Assembly: GCF_014638355.1 (NCBI RefSeq)
Contig: NZ_BMFK01000003.1
Coordinates: 1 to 64,000, forward strand
Source of the DNA: Priestia taiwanensis
GTDB taxonomy: Bacteria; Bacillota; Bacilli; Bacillales; Bacillaceae_G
Direction: 5' to 3'
Length of the DNA: 64,000 nucleotides
Positions 56,830 through 64,000 of the stretch are shown piece by piece (the stretch's first letter is position 1; every line of letters begins with the position of its first letter). The position numbers were made by a program, and so were the translations under genes. The notes beneath the pieces are model-generated. The model worked only from the letters and a program-made list of their open reading frames with translations, was not told the origin of the DNA and ran no database searches.

Positions 56830-57014
56830 TTCACATCGTCATTTTGAAATTGTGTACATTTCAACTCTAACTCATCTAACATGCTAAGTAGACGATCTAC
56901 GTCTTCTAGTTCTACTTCCTCTGGATCCATCGTATCAATAACTTGAAGAAACATATTTAGACGTTCTTTTAGATACGTAATTTGTTGTTCTTGGTTTTGT
57001 ACTGCATTACCCAT
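56826..57014 (-). CDS. SE1561-family small protein
   Basis: A 62-residue acidic helical protein (QITYLKERLNMFLQVIDTMD, LEDVDRLLSMLDELELKCTQF), matching the SE1561 family of Firmicutes, function unknown. The ATG at 57014 lies 11 bases after AGGAG; the frame is open to 57050. It is divergent from yfkAB. Confidence 0.72.
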   Translation of the reverse strand: MGNAVQNQEQQITYLKERLNMFLQVIDTMDPEEVELEDVDRLLSMLDELELKCTQFQNDDVK

Positions 57015-57163
57015 AGTAGTAGTCGCTCCTTTATGATTACCATTTTTCACAAGAGTATCGATGTTATTCTATACTCTATTATTTGACACAATATATCTAC
57101 TTTTTATTATAGCACTTTTTTCATATAATATAAGGATGACTTTGAAAATTTAAAGGAGTTAAC

Positions 57164-58288
57164 ATGATGAAAATAACTCAATCGATGAAACCAATTACTC
57201 CTTCTTATGATCCATGGGAAGCATATATGGACTTTGAAGAGTATGGAAAAATGACATTAACAAACGTCGAATTTACGACGACAACATTATGTAATATGCG
57301 CTGTGAACATTGTGCAGTAGGGTATACATTGCAGCCAAAAGACCCGAATGCTCTTCCACTTGATTTATTATTAAAGCGCCTGGATGAAGTGGAAAACCTT
57401 CGATCATTAAGCATCACTGGTGGGGAGCCGATGATGTCACTGAAATCTGTTAATAACTATGTGGTACCAATTTTGAAATACGCACACGAACGAGGGGTTC
57501 GTACACAAATTAACTCGAACTTAACATTAGACTTAGCACGTTATGAAAAAATTATTCCGTATTTAGACGTTCTACACATCTCGCATAACTGGGGTACGGT
57601 CGAAGACTTCGTTGAAGGCGGCTTTGCGATGATGGATCGTAAGCCAACATTTGCCCAGCGCGCAGCTTACTTCGATCGTATGGTTGACAATAGCCGTGCA
57701 ATCGCAAAAGCTGGTGTACTTGTATCTGCAGAAACGATGTTAAACAAACGAACGTTACCGTATATGGAACAAATTCATAAGCAAATTGTCAACGACATGG
57801 GTTGCCTTCGTCATGAAGTGCATCCAATGTATGCAAGTGATTTCGCAAGCGCTCTTGAATTATTAACAGTGGAACAAATTCGTGATGCTATCCATCACTT
57901 ACTAGATGTACGTGATGAGAATGTATGGATGCTATTTGGTACCCTTCCGTTCTATGCATGTAGCGACAACGAAGAAGATTTAGCCTTAATCAAACGCCTA
58001 TATAACACCAAGAACGTAACAGTTCGTAACGATCCAGACGGCCGCTCTCGTCTGAATGTGAACATCTTTGACGGTAGCATTATCGTAACTGACTTCGGTG
58101 ATATTCCGTCACTTGGGAATATTAAAGACACAACACTTCAGCAAGCATACGAAACATGGTCAGCAACAAAAACAGCTGCTTCGTTAAGCTGTCATTGTCC
58201 AGCTATTAAATGTCTAGGACCAAACGTCCTTGTTAAAAACAGTTACTACCAAGATACGAACTTCTTAGTACGTAAGTCGAATATTTAA
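57164..58288 (+). CDS. yfkAB: radical SAM protein YfkAB
   Basis: A 374-residue radical-SAM enzyme. The SAM cluster motif is TTLCNMRCEHC (C-x3-C-x2-C, about residues 43-50) and SITGGEPMM follows. The C-terminal CHCPAIKC is the CxCxxxxC motif that defines the YfkAB family and probably binds an auxiliary cluster. The substrate is unknown. AAAGGAG precedes ATGATG. It is next to yfkD, as in B. subtilis. Confidence 0.9.
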   Translation: MMKITQSMKPITPSYDPWEAYMDFEEYGKMTLTNVEFTTTTLCNMRCEHCAVGYTLQPKDPNALPLDLLLKRLDEVENLRSLSITGGEPMMSLKSVNNYVVPILKYAHERGVRTQINSNLTLDLARYEKIIPYLDVLHISHNWGTVEDFVEGGFAMMDRKPTFAQRAAYFDRMVDNSRAIAKAGVLVSAETMLNKRTLPYMEQIHKQIVNDMGCLRHEVHPMYASDFASALELLTVEQIRDAIHHLLDVRDENVWMLFGTLPFYACSDNEEDLALIKRLYNTKNVTVRNDPDGRSRLNVNIFDGSIIVTDFGDIPSLGNIKDTTLQQAYETWSATKTAASLSCHCPAIKCLGPNVLVKNSYYQDTNFLVRKSNI

Positions 58289-58293
58289 CATAG

Positions 58294-58329
58294 AAAAGAG
58301 TTGTTCTGTATCAATAGAACAACTCTTTT
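58294..58329 (+). terminator. yfkAB terminator
   Basis: AAAAGAGTTGTTCT pairs perfectly with AGAACAACTCTTTT around an 8-base loop, then T. Confidence 0.85.
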
Positions 58330-58383
58330 TGTTTTCCTCAGAGACTTTATGTACGTCTCCATTTCCGGTCACTTTACAACTTT

Positions 58384-59181
58384 CTAAGGGCTAACCGCTT
58401 GGAACCTTCCAGATATGTGATCTTGAACTGGAATCCACGCACCTATTCCTTGAGATGTGACGTTACGGATTTGTAGTGACTTTTTGTTCCCTTTTAGGAC
58501 AAGGTATACTTCACCAAATGTCACTTTTCCCTTTTCATTCACAGCTGGGGCGTATGCGTGGAGATTTCCTGTCTTTCCACCTGGAACCGTGTAATCATGT
58601 TCTTTCTTCGTTCCGACACCAATTGCAGTGTGGAAGGAAAGTGGAAGACCTGTCTTCTCCATTGCATGGCGAAGCATCATTTTTCGTATTTCTTCTTCGA
58701 ATTTAATCGGCGCAGTTAAGCCACCTTTAATAACAGCATGTGTTTGCTGCGAGTAACGTACTTTTGATGCGCGTGAACTATCCGTATTATCAGCATAATT
58801 CACATTCACCTTCTTGTATTCCCAGTTCACAGTCGTTTCTGTTGATTCATAATTTAACGGCCAATGCCCTAAGTAAATTGTTGCTTTGTAGCCAATTGCG
58901 AGTGGTGCTTTTGAAATACTTGATTCATTAAACAACCGAATTAAATCGGCATTTTCCATACGAATATTTGTTGATTGCAATAATTCTTGTGCTAATTTAC
59001 TCGGTTGCAAACGTGGTAAGTCTTGTGTTGGATTTGGATATGTGTTCTCTTTTGAAATATCTAGCACATGCGCTGGGATTTTCACAGATGTTACACTTTG
59101 TGCAGTTGCATGTGCAATAGACGGCACAAAGCAACTTATGATAAAACACGTACATATAAGTGCATATACTTTCTTCATCAT
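58384..59181 (-). CDS. yfkD: YfkD family secreted protein
   Basis: A 265-residue protein with a signal peptide (about residues 1-27, MKKVYALICTCFIISCF...AHA). The mature part contains VKIPAHVLDISKENTYPNPTQDLPRLQPS and SKAPLAIGYKATIYLGHWPL, matching YfkD of B. subtilis. In that species it is reported as a SigG-dependent sporulation protein (established elsewhere, not shown here). It is convergent with yfkAB. Confidence 0.85.
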   Translation of the reverse strand: MMKKVYALICTCFIISCFVPSIAHATAQSVTSVKIPAHVLDISKENTYPNPTQDLPRLQPSKLAQELLQSTNIRMENADLIRLFNESSISKAPLAIGYKATIYLGHWPLNYESTETTVNWEYKKVNVNYADNTDSSRASKVRYSQQTHAVIKGGLTAPIKFEEEIRKMMLRHAMEKTGLPLSFHTAIGVGTKKEHDYTVPGGKTGNLHAYAPAVNEKGKVTFGEVYLVLKGNKKSLQIRNVTSQGIGAWIPVQDHISGRFQAVSP

Positions 59182-59261
59182 TGGTACTCCCTTCTTTACT
59201 CACAAAAGAGTTGTACCGTTATCTTTTCCAATGCCTTTTATCTTATCCATGTTTTCATGCA

Positions 59262-59879
59262 TCATCTAGCAAACAACAGATCAACCTTCGCCATGAATGC
59301 TACCATGCGTGGATACAAAAACTGTACACACGGTCCAAGCAAACACGCAATAATAATTGTTCCAACACCAATAGGACCTTTTAACAAAATCGCACAAACA
59401 ATCGCCACTACTTCAATGATAATTTTTGCGATGCCAAGACTAACACCAAACCTTGCCCTTAATGCAACCATTAACTTATCTAATGGATTCACCGGAAACT
59501 GAGACGGTAAGTACATGGCAATACCAATTGCTAACATAACAATTCCTATCCCGAATCCGACACCGCGTTCCATCAGTGAATCGATAGACCAGAAAGTAAG
59601 CCCACGCATTAACCAGAAATCCATTAACATCCCTGTTACCATGATTGTTAATAATGATACATACTCCGGTCTCGACCTTAATAACAACGCATTAATAAAC
59701 ATAATAATCATGCCATTAATAATTACCCATATTCCGACTGATAAACCAAAAGCATGATACTCTCCTACCGTTAGTGCATCCCACGGCCCAGCTCCCATAT
59801 TCGCTTTCATAACAATACAAGCTCCTAAAGAAATGAACACTAGTCCAATAATATAAAACAATACGTTCGCTTTCTTCAT
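59262..59879 (-). CDS. YczE/YyaS/YitT-family membrane protein
   Basis: A 205-residue protein with five to six membrane segments. MKANMGAGPWDALTVG is the start signature of YczE-type proteins, and NPLDKLMVALRARFGVSLGIAKI is the conserved cytoplasmic segment. B. subtilis YczE affects surfactin production after translation, but other family members have no known role. AGGAGTG precedes the ATG. It lies 60 bases after chaA on the same strand, so an operon with it is likely; yfkF does not appear. Confidence 0.8.
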   Translation of the reverse strand: MKKANVLFYIIGLVFISLGACIVMKANMGAGPWDALTVGEYHAFGLSVGIWVIINGMIIMFINALLLRSRPEYVSLLTIMVTGMLMDFWLMRGLTFWSIDSLMERGVGFGIGIVMLAIGIAMYLPSQFPVNPLDKLMVALRARFGVSLGIAKIIIEVVAIVCAILLKGPIGVGTIIIACLLGPCVQFLYPRMVAFMAKVDLLFAR

Positions 59880-59939
59880 ACGACACTCCTATCGTGTTTG
59901 TCCTAGTACATGTGTATGAACAAGCTGGAAAGAAAATCA

Positions 59940-60989
59940 CTACAACAAGTAGAATCCAATTGCCATGATAAAATATGCGGCAAGCAACATACCACCTTCA
60001 AACCAGTTCGTATCGCCGTCCTCCATAATACTGTTCGTTAAGAAAACAGCCGTAATCATAGCGATTAGCTCTGGCCATGAGAAAACGAGTGGCATATGTT
60101 GATAGAATATCGAAGAAAGTAATACTAATAGTGGTGCTACAAACATTGCGATTTGGAGCGTAGAACCAACCGCAATTTCAATCGCAATATCCATTTTATT
60201 TTTGTACGCCATCATAATAGCAGATGCATGTTCTGCGGCATTTCCAACGATAGCGACAATAATAATTCCAATAAACAATTCGCTCCAGCCAAATGATGAA
60301 GCTACTGTTTCAAACGTATGTACAAGATTTTCTGATACGTACGCAACAGCAATCGTTGCAAGAGCTAAGACAAGAATAGCCTTCTGCTTCGACCATTCCG
60401 GCTTTTCATGTTCTTCTACTTCCTCGCTAGTATATACACCACGATGTGTCACTAATTTGAACAGTAATGCCGCTAAATACAGAACGATTAGAATAATGGA
60501 GATTCCAATACTAAGTGTAACCGTCTCTGCTTCTGTCATAGTCATGGCGAACACTTCTGGAATGACAAAAGCAACGACAATCGCAAAAATAAGTAAGCCT
60601 GAATTATGCCGAGCATCGTATACACTAAATTGTTGACGCTTATACTTAATACCACCAACAAATAGCGATAATCCACCTACTAGTAATAAGTTTCCAAGTA
60701 CCGAACCAGTAAGTGAGGCAAGTACTACTTCAGTCAAGCCAGCCCGCAAAGCAAAAATCGAGATGATTAACTCCACCGCATTACCAAACGTCGCATTTAA
60801 CAAGCCACCAATACGAGGACCTGATACAATTGCCAAGCTTTCCGTTGCACGCCCCATGAAACTAGCTAGTGCAATAATCGTCAAGCAGTATATACCAAAC
60901 ATCATCACTTGTGGCCAGTGCAATACACTTCCTGCAATCGATAATGGAATGCCTACAATTGTCATAGCGCAGAAAATTTTATTCATCAT
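59940..60989 (-). CDS. chaA: calcium/cation:proton antiporter (CAX/ChaA, YfkE)
   Basis: A 349-residue, 11-helix CaCA-superfamily exchanger. The two alpha repeats contain NATFGNAVELIISIFAL and VGNAAEHASAIMMA, the GNxxE signatures of CAX proteins. It exports Ca2+ or Na+/K+ for H+. The ATGATG at 60989 is chosen, with AAAGGGGAAGGG upstream; the frame continues to 61013. The B. subtilis YfkE structure is known, and the yfk neighbourhood is conserved. Confidence 0.9.
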   Translation of the reverse strand: MMNKIFCAMTIVGIPLSIAGSVLHWPQVMMFGIYCLTIIALASFMGRATESLAIVSGPRIGGLLNATFGNAVELIISIFALRAGLTEVVLASLTGSVLGNLLLVGGLSLFVGGIKYKRQQFSVYDARHNSGLLIFAIVVAFVIPEVFAMTMTEAETVTLSIGISIILIVLYLAALLFKLVTHRGVYTSEEVEEHEKPEWSKQKAILVLALATIAVAYVSENLVHTFETVASSFGWSELFIGIIIVAIVGNAAEHASAIMMAYKNKMDIAIEIAVGSTLQIAMFVAPLLVLLSSIFYQHMPLVFSWPELIAMITAVFLTNSIMEDGDTNWFEGGMLLAAYFIMAIGFYLL

Positions 60990-61054
60990 TGAAACCCTTC
61001 CCCTTTCATGCATATTTCCTCCTCAGTATTACCAATACTAAGGAACGATATAAA

Positions 61055-61177
61055 ATGAAACTGCAATCAGCAGCAGGCTTTGTTCTCACTGGTTGTTCGT
61101 TAGGCATTTACGTCCTGTTAATCTTCCACCTTAACTCCTTCGCATTCTCTCACGTGTTGAGGTGGAGCTTTATATGA
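61055..61177 (+). CDS. possible small membrane peptide
   Basis: A 40-codon ORF with one hydrophobic segment (GFVLTGCSLGIYVLLIFHL), preceded by AAGGA 10 bases upstream. A 10-bp hairpin (CCACCTTAAC/GTTGAGGTGG) overlaps its end. It is divergent from chaA. There is no family support. Confidence 0.3.
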   Translation: MKLQSAAGFVLTGCSLGIYVLLIFHLNSFAFSHVLRWSFI

Positions 61178-61213
61178 CGTTAATGCTGGATAAAGAGAGA
61201 AAGAGGGAGAAAG

Positions 61214-61627
61214 ATGAGCCTAGAAGAAAAAGTTCAAACGATTCTCGAAAACCATCGTATCGGGATCTTATCCACAATTCGAGACGGAAAACCACATAGT
61301 TGCTTTATGATTTTTCAACATGACGGATATACGTTATATATAGGAGCAAATGAAGAAACACAAAAAATTGGCGATATCCGGAACAATGAACATGTACATG
61401 TCCTACTAGGGTACGAAGGAAAAGGATGGAACGATAACTTCCTAGAAATAGAGGCAACCGCTACTCTTGTAGAAGACGAAAATCAGAAACAGAAATATTG
61501 GTCGGAAGAATTAACAAAATGGGTACAAGACCCGTCCGATCCAAACTATATCCTCGTCAAAATTACACCAAGTACGATTGCCTACATTGAAAACGCAGGA
61601 AGCGAACCAGAAGTACTTACATTATGA
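61214..61627 (+). CDS. pyridoxamine 5'-phosphate oxidase-like flavoprotein
   Basis: A 137-residue split-barrel protein (IGILSTIRDGKPHSCFMIFQ, LYIGANEETQKIGDIRNNEHVHVLLGY) of the general stress protein 26-like PNPOx group. It probably binds FMN or F420-like flavins; the substrate is unknown. GAGGGAGAAAG precedes the ATG. Confidence 0.82.
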   Translation: MSLEEKVQTILENHRIGILSTIRDGKPHSCFMIFQHDGYTLYIGANEETQKIGDIRNNEHVHVLLGYEGKGWNDNFLEIEATATLVEDENQKQKYWSEELTKWVQDPSDPNYILVKITPSTIAYIENAGSEPEVLTL

Positions 61628-61661
61628 AAAGAAGCTCATCGATACATCGATGAGCTTCTTT
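61627..61661 (+). terminator. terminator of the PNPOx-like gene
   Basis: AAAGAAGCTCATCGA pairs with TCGATGAGCTTCTTT around a short loop. Confidence 0.8.
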
Positions 61662-61775
61662 CTTAAAAAATTTTTCCTTTTTTCGAAAAAATAGTTGGCA
61701 CTCTCAGAATTTTCTGTTATATAATAGATAATAAGTAAATAAACTGTATTAAAACAGAAAAGGGAGAGATGAAAA

Positions 61776-61922
61776 ATGATAAGAGAAGAAAGAAGAAACA
61801 TGATTGATTTTATTGCGAAGATTGGAGACTTCCACAAACAAGAGCTGTTATATATGACAGATGCAGAAGTGGAACATATTTATAACCGCACATATTACTT
61901 GTTCCAAGAAGCAGTAGAGTAG
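61776..61922 (+). CDS. BH0509-family small protein
   Basis: A 48-residue protein (MIREERRNMIDFIAKI..., YMTDAEVEHIYNRTY) resembling the BH0509 family of small Bacillus proteins, function unknown. AAGGGAGAG precedes the ATG, and the upstream region (about 61690-61745) is AT-rich as expected for a promoter. Confidence 0.65.
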   Translation: MIREERRNMIDFIAKIGDFHKQELLYMTDAEVEHIYNRTYYLFQEAVE

Positions 61923-61964
61923 ACCTTCTTACGCCATACTTACCCCCTTATCAGACAAATAGAG

Positions 61965-61996
61965 AACCCTCACAGATTGCAGCCTGTGAGGGTTTA
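61965..61996. terminator. terminator between the BH0509-family gene and the methyltransferase gene
   Basis: AACCCTCACAG pairs perfectly with CTGTGAGGGTT around ATTGCAGC. Confidence 0.75.
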
Positions 61997-62001
61997 CGCA
62001 T

Positions 62002-62733
62002 TTATTTACGACACCGGAATACTACCATTAACGGAATACGCATTCTTCTGTTATACTCCTCGATATCTTCAAACCATTCTTTCTGTGGCATCGGTTCACG
62101 AAGTTGTTCAATCGTGAAACCACATTCTTGTAGTAGACTGAAGTAATTTTCCATCGTCCGATGGTATTTAACCACTTCCTGCTCCATCCATACCTCTACT
62201 CGTTTTCCACTCCAGAAGTAATCATCCACGATCCAATCTTGCCTTCTTCCTGATTGTTCATAGCTTTTGAACGAAGATGTAATAATCGGATGCATCACAC
62301 TAAAAACGAATGAACCACCATCAACTAACGTATGATGTATCTTTTCAAACACTTTCCGTAAGTCTTCGATATAATGCAGTGCCATACGAGAAACAACGAT
62401 ATCATACGATTCACTCGGAAACAGATAATCTTCGATACTCGATAAGTGAACTGTTCCTAGATAATCCTGTAGCACATGACAAGCTTTCTCGACCATCTTA
62501 TGTGAACCTTCTACACCAACATATGACGTGCAACCATCAGCCAGCAACTGTTTGCCAAACATCGCATCACCGCAACCTAAGTCTACTATACGCTTTCCTG
62601 TTATATCGCCAAGTAATTCTATGAATACAGGTTCTTCCATACAAGCATTTGGACTTTCCTTACGGTGCCTTCGTTTCATATACCGTTCAAAAAACACATC
62701 GTTATTGTACACATCTGATCCTTCATATCCCAT
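62002..62733 (-). CDS. class I SAM-dependent methyltransferase
   Basis: A 243-residue methyltransferase. Motif I is RIVDLGCGDAMFGKQL, and YDIVVSRMALHYIEDL and GGSFVFSVMHPI are motifs of the UbiE/Methyltransf_11 group. The substrate is unknown. AGAAGGAAG precedes the ATG. Confidence 0.85.
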   Translation of the reverse strand: MGYEGSDVYNNDVFFERYMKRRHRKESPNACMEEPVFIELLGDITGKRIVDLGCGDAMFGKQLLADGCTSYVGVEGSHKMVEKACHVLQDYLGTVHLSSIEDYLFPSESYDIVVSRMALHYIEDLRKVFEKIHHTLVDGGSFVFSVMHPIITSSFKSYEQSGRRQDWIVDDYFWSGKRVEVWMEQEVVKYHRTMENYFSLLQECGFTIEQLREPMPQKEWFEDIEEYNRRMRIPLMVVFRCRK

Positions 62734-62795
62734 CTTCCTTCTCTCCCTTCTTTTTACATCTTTCCAAGGTTAGCACACTAGTCTTCTCTATACAA

Positions 62796-62826
62796 AAAAG
62801 ACAACTCGTCACGAGTTGTCTTTTTG
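62796..62826 (-). terminator. EamA transporter terminator
   Basis: AAAAGACAACTCGT pairs with ACGAGTTGTCTTTT; Ts follow on the minus strand. It overlaps the gene's 3' end. Confidence 0.8.
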
Positions 62827-63744
62827 CACAGATGGTCGTGCACGGTTTACAATAATAATTCCTGCCGTCACAAGTGCTAAACCAATTAACACAAACATAT
62901 GAAGCGATTCATTTAAAATCATACTTGATAAAAACACGCCAAACACTGGAATTAAGAATAAATACATCGATACATTCCCTACTTTGTTATACTTCATTAC
63001 GTTATTCCATAGAACGAATCCAGCTGCTGATAGGAACGATAAGTATACAAGCATCGCAATCGTTGTGCTAGTAAATGTGAACGGGAACATGCCCGCTGAA
63101 AAGCTACCGATGATGAATAACCCGAGCGAACCGAACAACATTTGATACGCTGTTAAATAGCCAATCTCCATCTTCATGCTTGCGTTACGAGCTAATATAT
63201 TTCCATATGCAGATACGAACATCGCTGCAATTAACAACCATTCGCCAATTCCAAAGTCAATCTGCAAGACACCCTTTGTCATATTCACCACAATGACACC
63301 AGAAAAACCAATAATAATACCAATCCCTTTACGTAAAGAGAACGAATCGTCTTTGTACATGAAATGTGCAAGTAACAATTGGAAGAATGATGTTGTACCC
63401 GCGATAATCGAACCTTGAATACCTGTTGAATAACTCATACCAATATAGAATAAGACGTATTGAAGAAATGTTTGGAAGGTCGCCAACGATAGCAGTGTTG
63501 GAATCGTTTCTTTCCGGCATGTCATCTTTTGTCCTAAAAGGCGGAAGAAAATAAAAATCATACATGCAGATAAGAAGAAACGATATCCTGCGAATACAAG
63601 CTGTTCTCCAATCTCATGTGATTCAATCTGTAACTGCTCATAACTTAATTTAATGAAGGGAAATGCACTTCCCCATAAAAATGTCGCAACAATTGCAGCT
63701 GCTAAAATACCAAATGGATGTGTAAAAAATCGTCTTGCTGTCAT
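62809..63744 (-). CDS. EamA/DMT-family transporter
   Basis: A 311-residue protein with ten membrane segments in two EamA repeats (VATFLWGSAFPFIKLSYEQL; FSGVIVVNMTKGV; LSFLSAAGFVLWNNVMKYN; ALVTAGIIIVNR). Such drug/metabolite exporters move amino acids or other small compounds; the substrate is unknown. The ATG at 63744 is preferred, with AGAGGAG 5 bases upstream; the frame is open to 63819. Confidence 0.86.
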   Translation of the reverse strand: MTARRFFTHPFGILAAAIVATFLWGSAFPFIKLSYEQLQIESHEIGEQLVFAGYRFFLSACMIFIFFRLLGQKMTCRKETIPTLLSLATFQTFLQYVLFYIGMSYSTGIQGSIIAGTTSFFQLLLAHFMYKDDSFSLRKGIGIIIGFSGVIVVNMTKGVLQIDFGIGEWLLIAAMFVSAYGNILARNASMKMEIGYLTAYQMLFGSLGLFIIGSFSAGMFPFTFTSTTIAMLVYLSFLSAAGFVLWNNVMKYNKVGNVSMYLFLIPVFGVFLSSMILNESLHMFVLIGLALVTAGIIIVNRARPSVQKDNS

Positions 63745-63878
63745 ACGAACTCCTCTCACTTTATGTCGATTCAAAATGCTTCTATCTTTTCCCCTTAGTG
63801 TGCTAAAATAGAAACACATAAATGAGTAGTGCGTTCATTCGCATCTACCCAACTATTAATTTCATATGAAACCGAACA

Positions 63879-63912
63879 TGTTTTTGCTGCTATCCAATTG
63901 GATGGCAGCTTT
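63879..63912. other. hairpin near the right edge
   Basis: GCTGC-TATCCAATTGGAT-GGCAGC forms a strong stem-loop in an otherwise gene-free 63745-64000 region. It may be a terminator of a gene beyond the window. Confidence 0.4.
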
Positions 63913-64000
63913 CGTCGTTTTATAGGGGTAGTGAATTTGATTATTCTTCTCAAATGGAAATACCCAACTCTCATCGTAGCACGTTCTTTTTCACGTGACA

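Noticed and set aside
59042..59502. Plus-strand frames over the yfkD/yczE-like junction
   Set aside because: They run antisense to two conserved genes and lack ribosome sites.

Overview
The window is chromosomal DNA of a Firmicute of the genus Bacillus, most likely a member or close relative of the Bacillus cereus group. Evidence is the low G+C content, strong AGGAGG ribosome binding sites, and gene order matching the Bacillus subtilis perR-ygaF-gsaB-ygaE-ygaD-ygaC-ygaB and yfhP-yfhJ-sspK-yfhH-recX-yfhF blocks. It also carries spore-protein genes and three BclA-like collagen-repeat genes typical of exosporium-bearing bacilli. From memory, SspK and UgtP here differ noticeably from the B. cereus/B. 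anthracis proteins, so a divergent member is likely (inference).

Layout. 1-180: tandem promoters and leader of an rRNA operon leaving the window to the left. 385-16.8 kb: ygzB, perR, an AbgT transporter, bcp with a K+ channel, gsaB/hemL2, a large glutamate synthase subunit without an adjacent small subunit, ygaE, ygaD, ntdP, ygaB, a short gamma-type SASP, yfhS-like, mutY. 16.9-23.3 kb: yfhP, yfhJ, sspK, a YpzG-like ORF, yfhH, recX, yfhF, an amidohydrolase, a GNAT gene behind a tRNA-like/T-box-like leader, and yfhE. 23.3-23.5 kb: a cluster of DnaA boxes. 23.5-32.6 kb: ugtP, pflBA, TVP38-type protein, glsA, acetate transporter, GNAT and Nudix genes. 32.8-38.3 kb: three collagen-like genes and a DUF11-type gene; each collagen gene has a SigK-like promoter. 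39.0-47.6 kb: an AT-rich accessory island with gene fragments at both edges. It holds small secreted proteins, a metzincin-like protease, a stand-alone OLD-family ATPase/TOPRIM nuclease and a membrane-anchored DUF4041/GIY-YIG protein. Its genes are separated by a repeated composite element: a terminator-like hairpin, a 73-nt structured repeat, and usually a second hairpin. 47.7-64 kb: core genes again (rlmCD-like, AlkA-like, pdaA, a MarR-controlled azoreductase/MFS cluster, fumarase, yfkAB, yfkD, yczE-like, chaA/yfkE, a PNPOx-like protein, a methyltransferase, an EamA transporter).

The genes serve oxidative-stress sensing and peroxide removal (perR, bcp), tetrapyrrole and glutamate supply, DNA repair (mutY, recX, alkA-like), fermentation (pflBA), the spore coat/exosporium and spore cortex (SASPs, collagen-like proteins, pdaA), and probably phage defence in the island. 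The observations most worth following are the 73-nt element array (41.4-45.7 kb), the tRNA-like leader with mutually exclusive hairpins (22.3-22.45 kb), the non-oriC DnaA-box cluster (23.3-23.5 kb) and the shared SigK-like promoters of the collagen-like genes.
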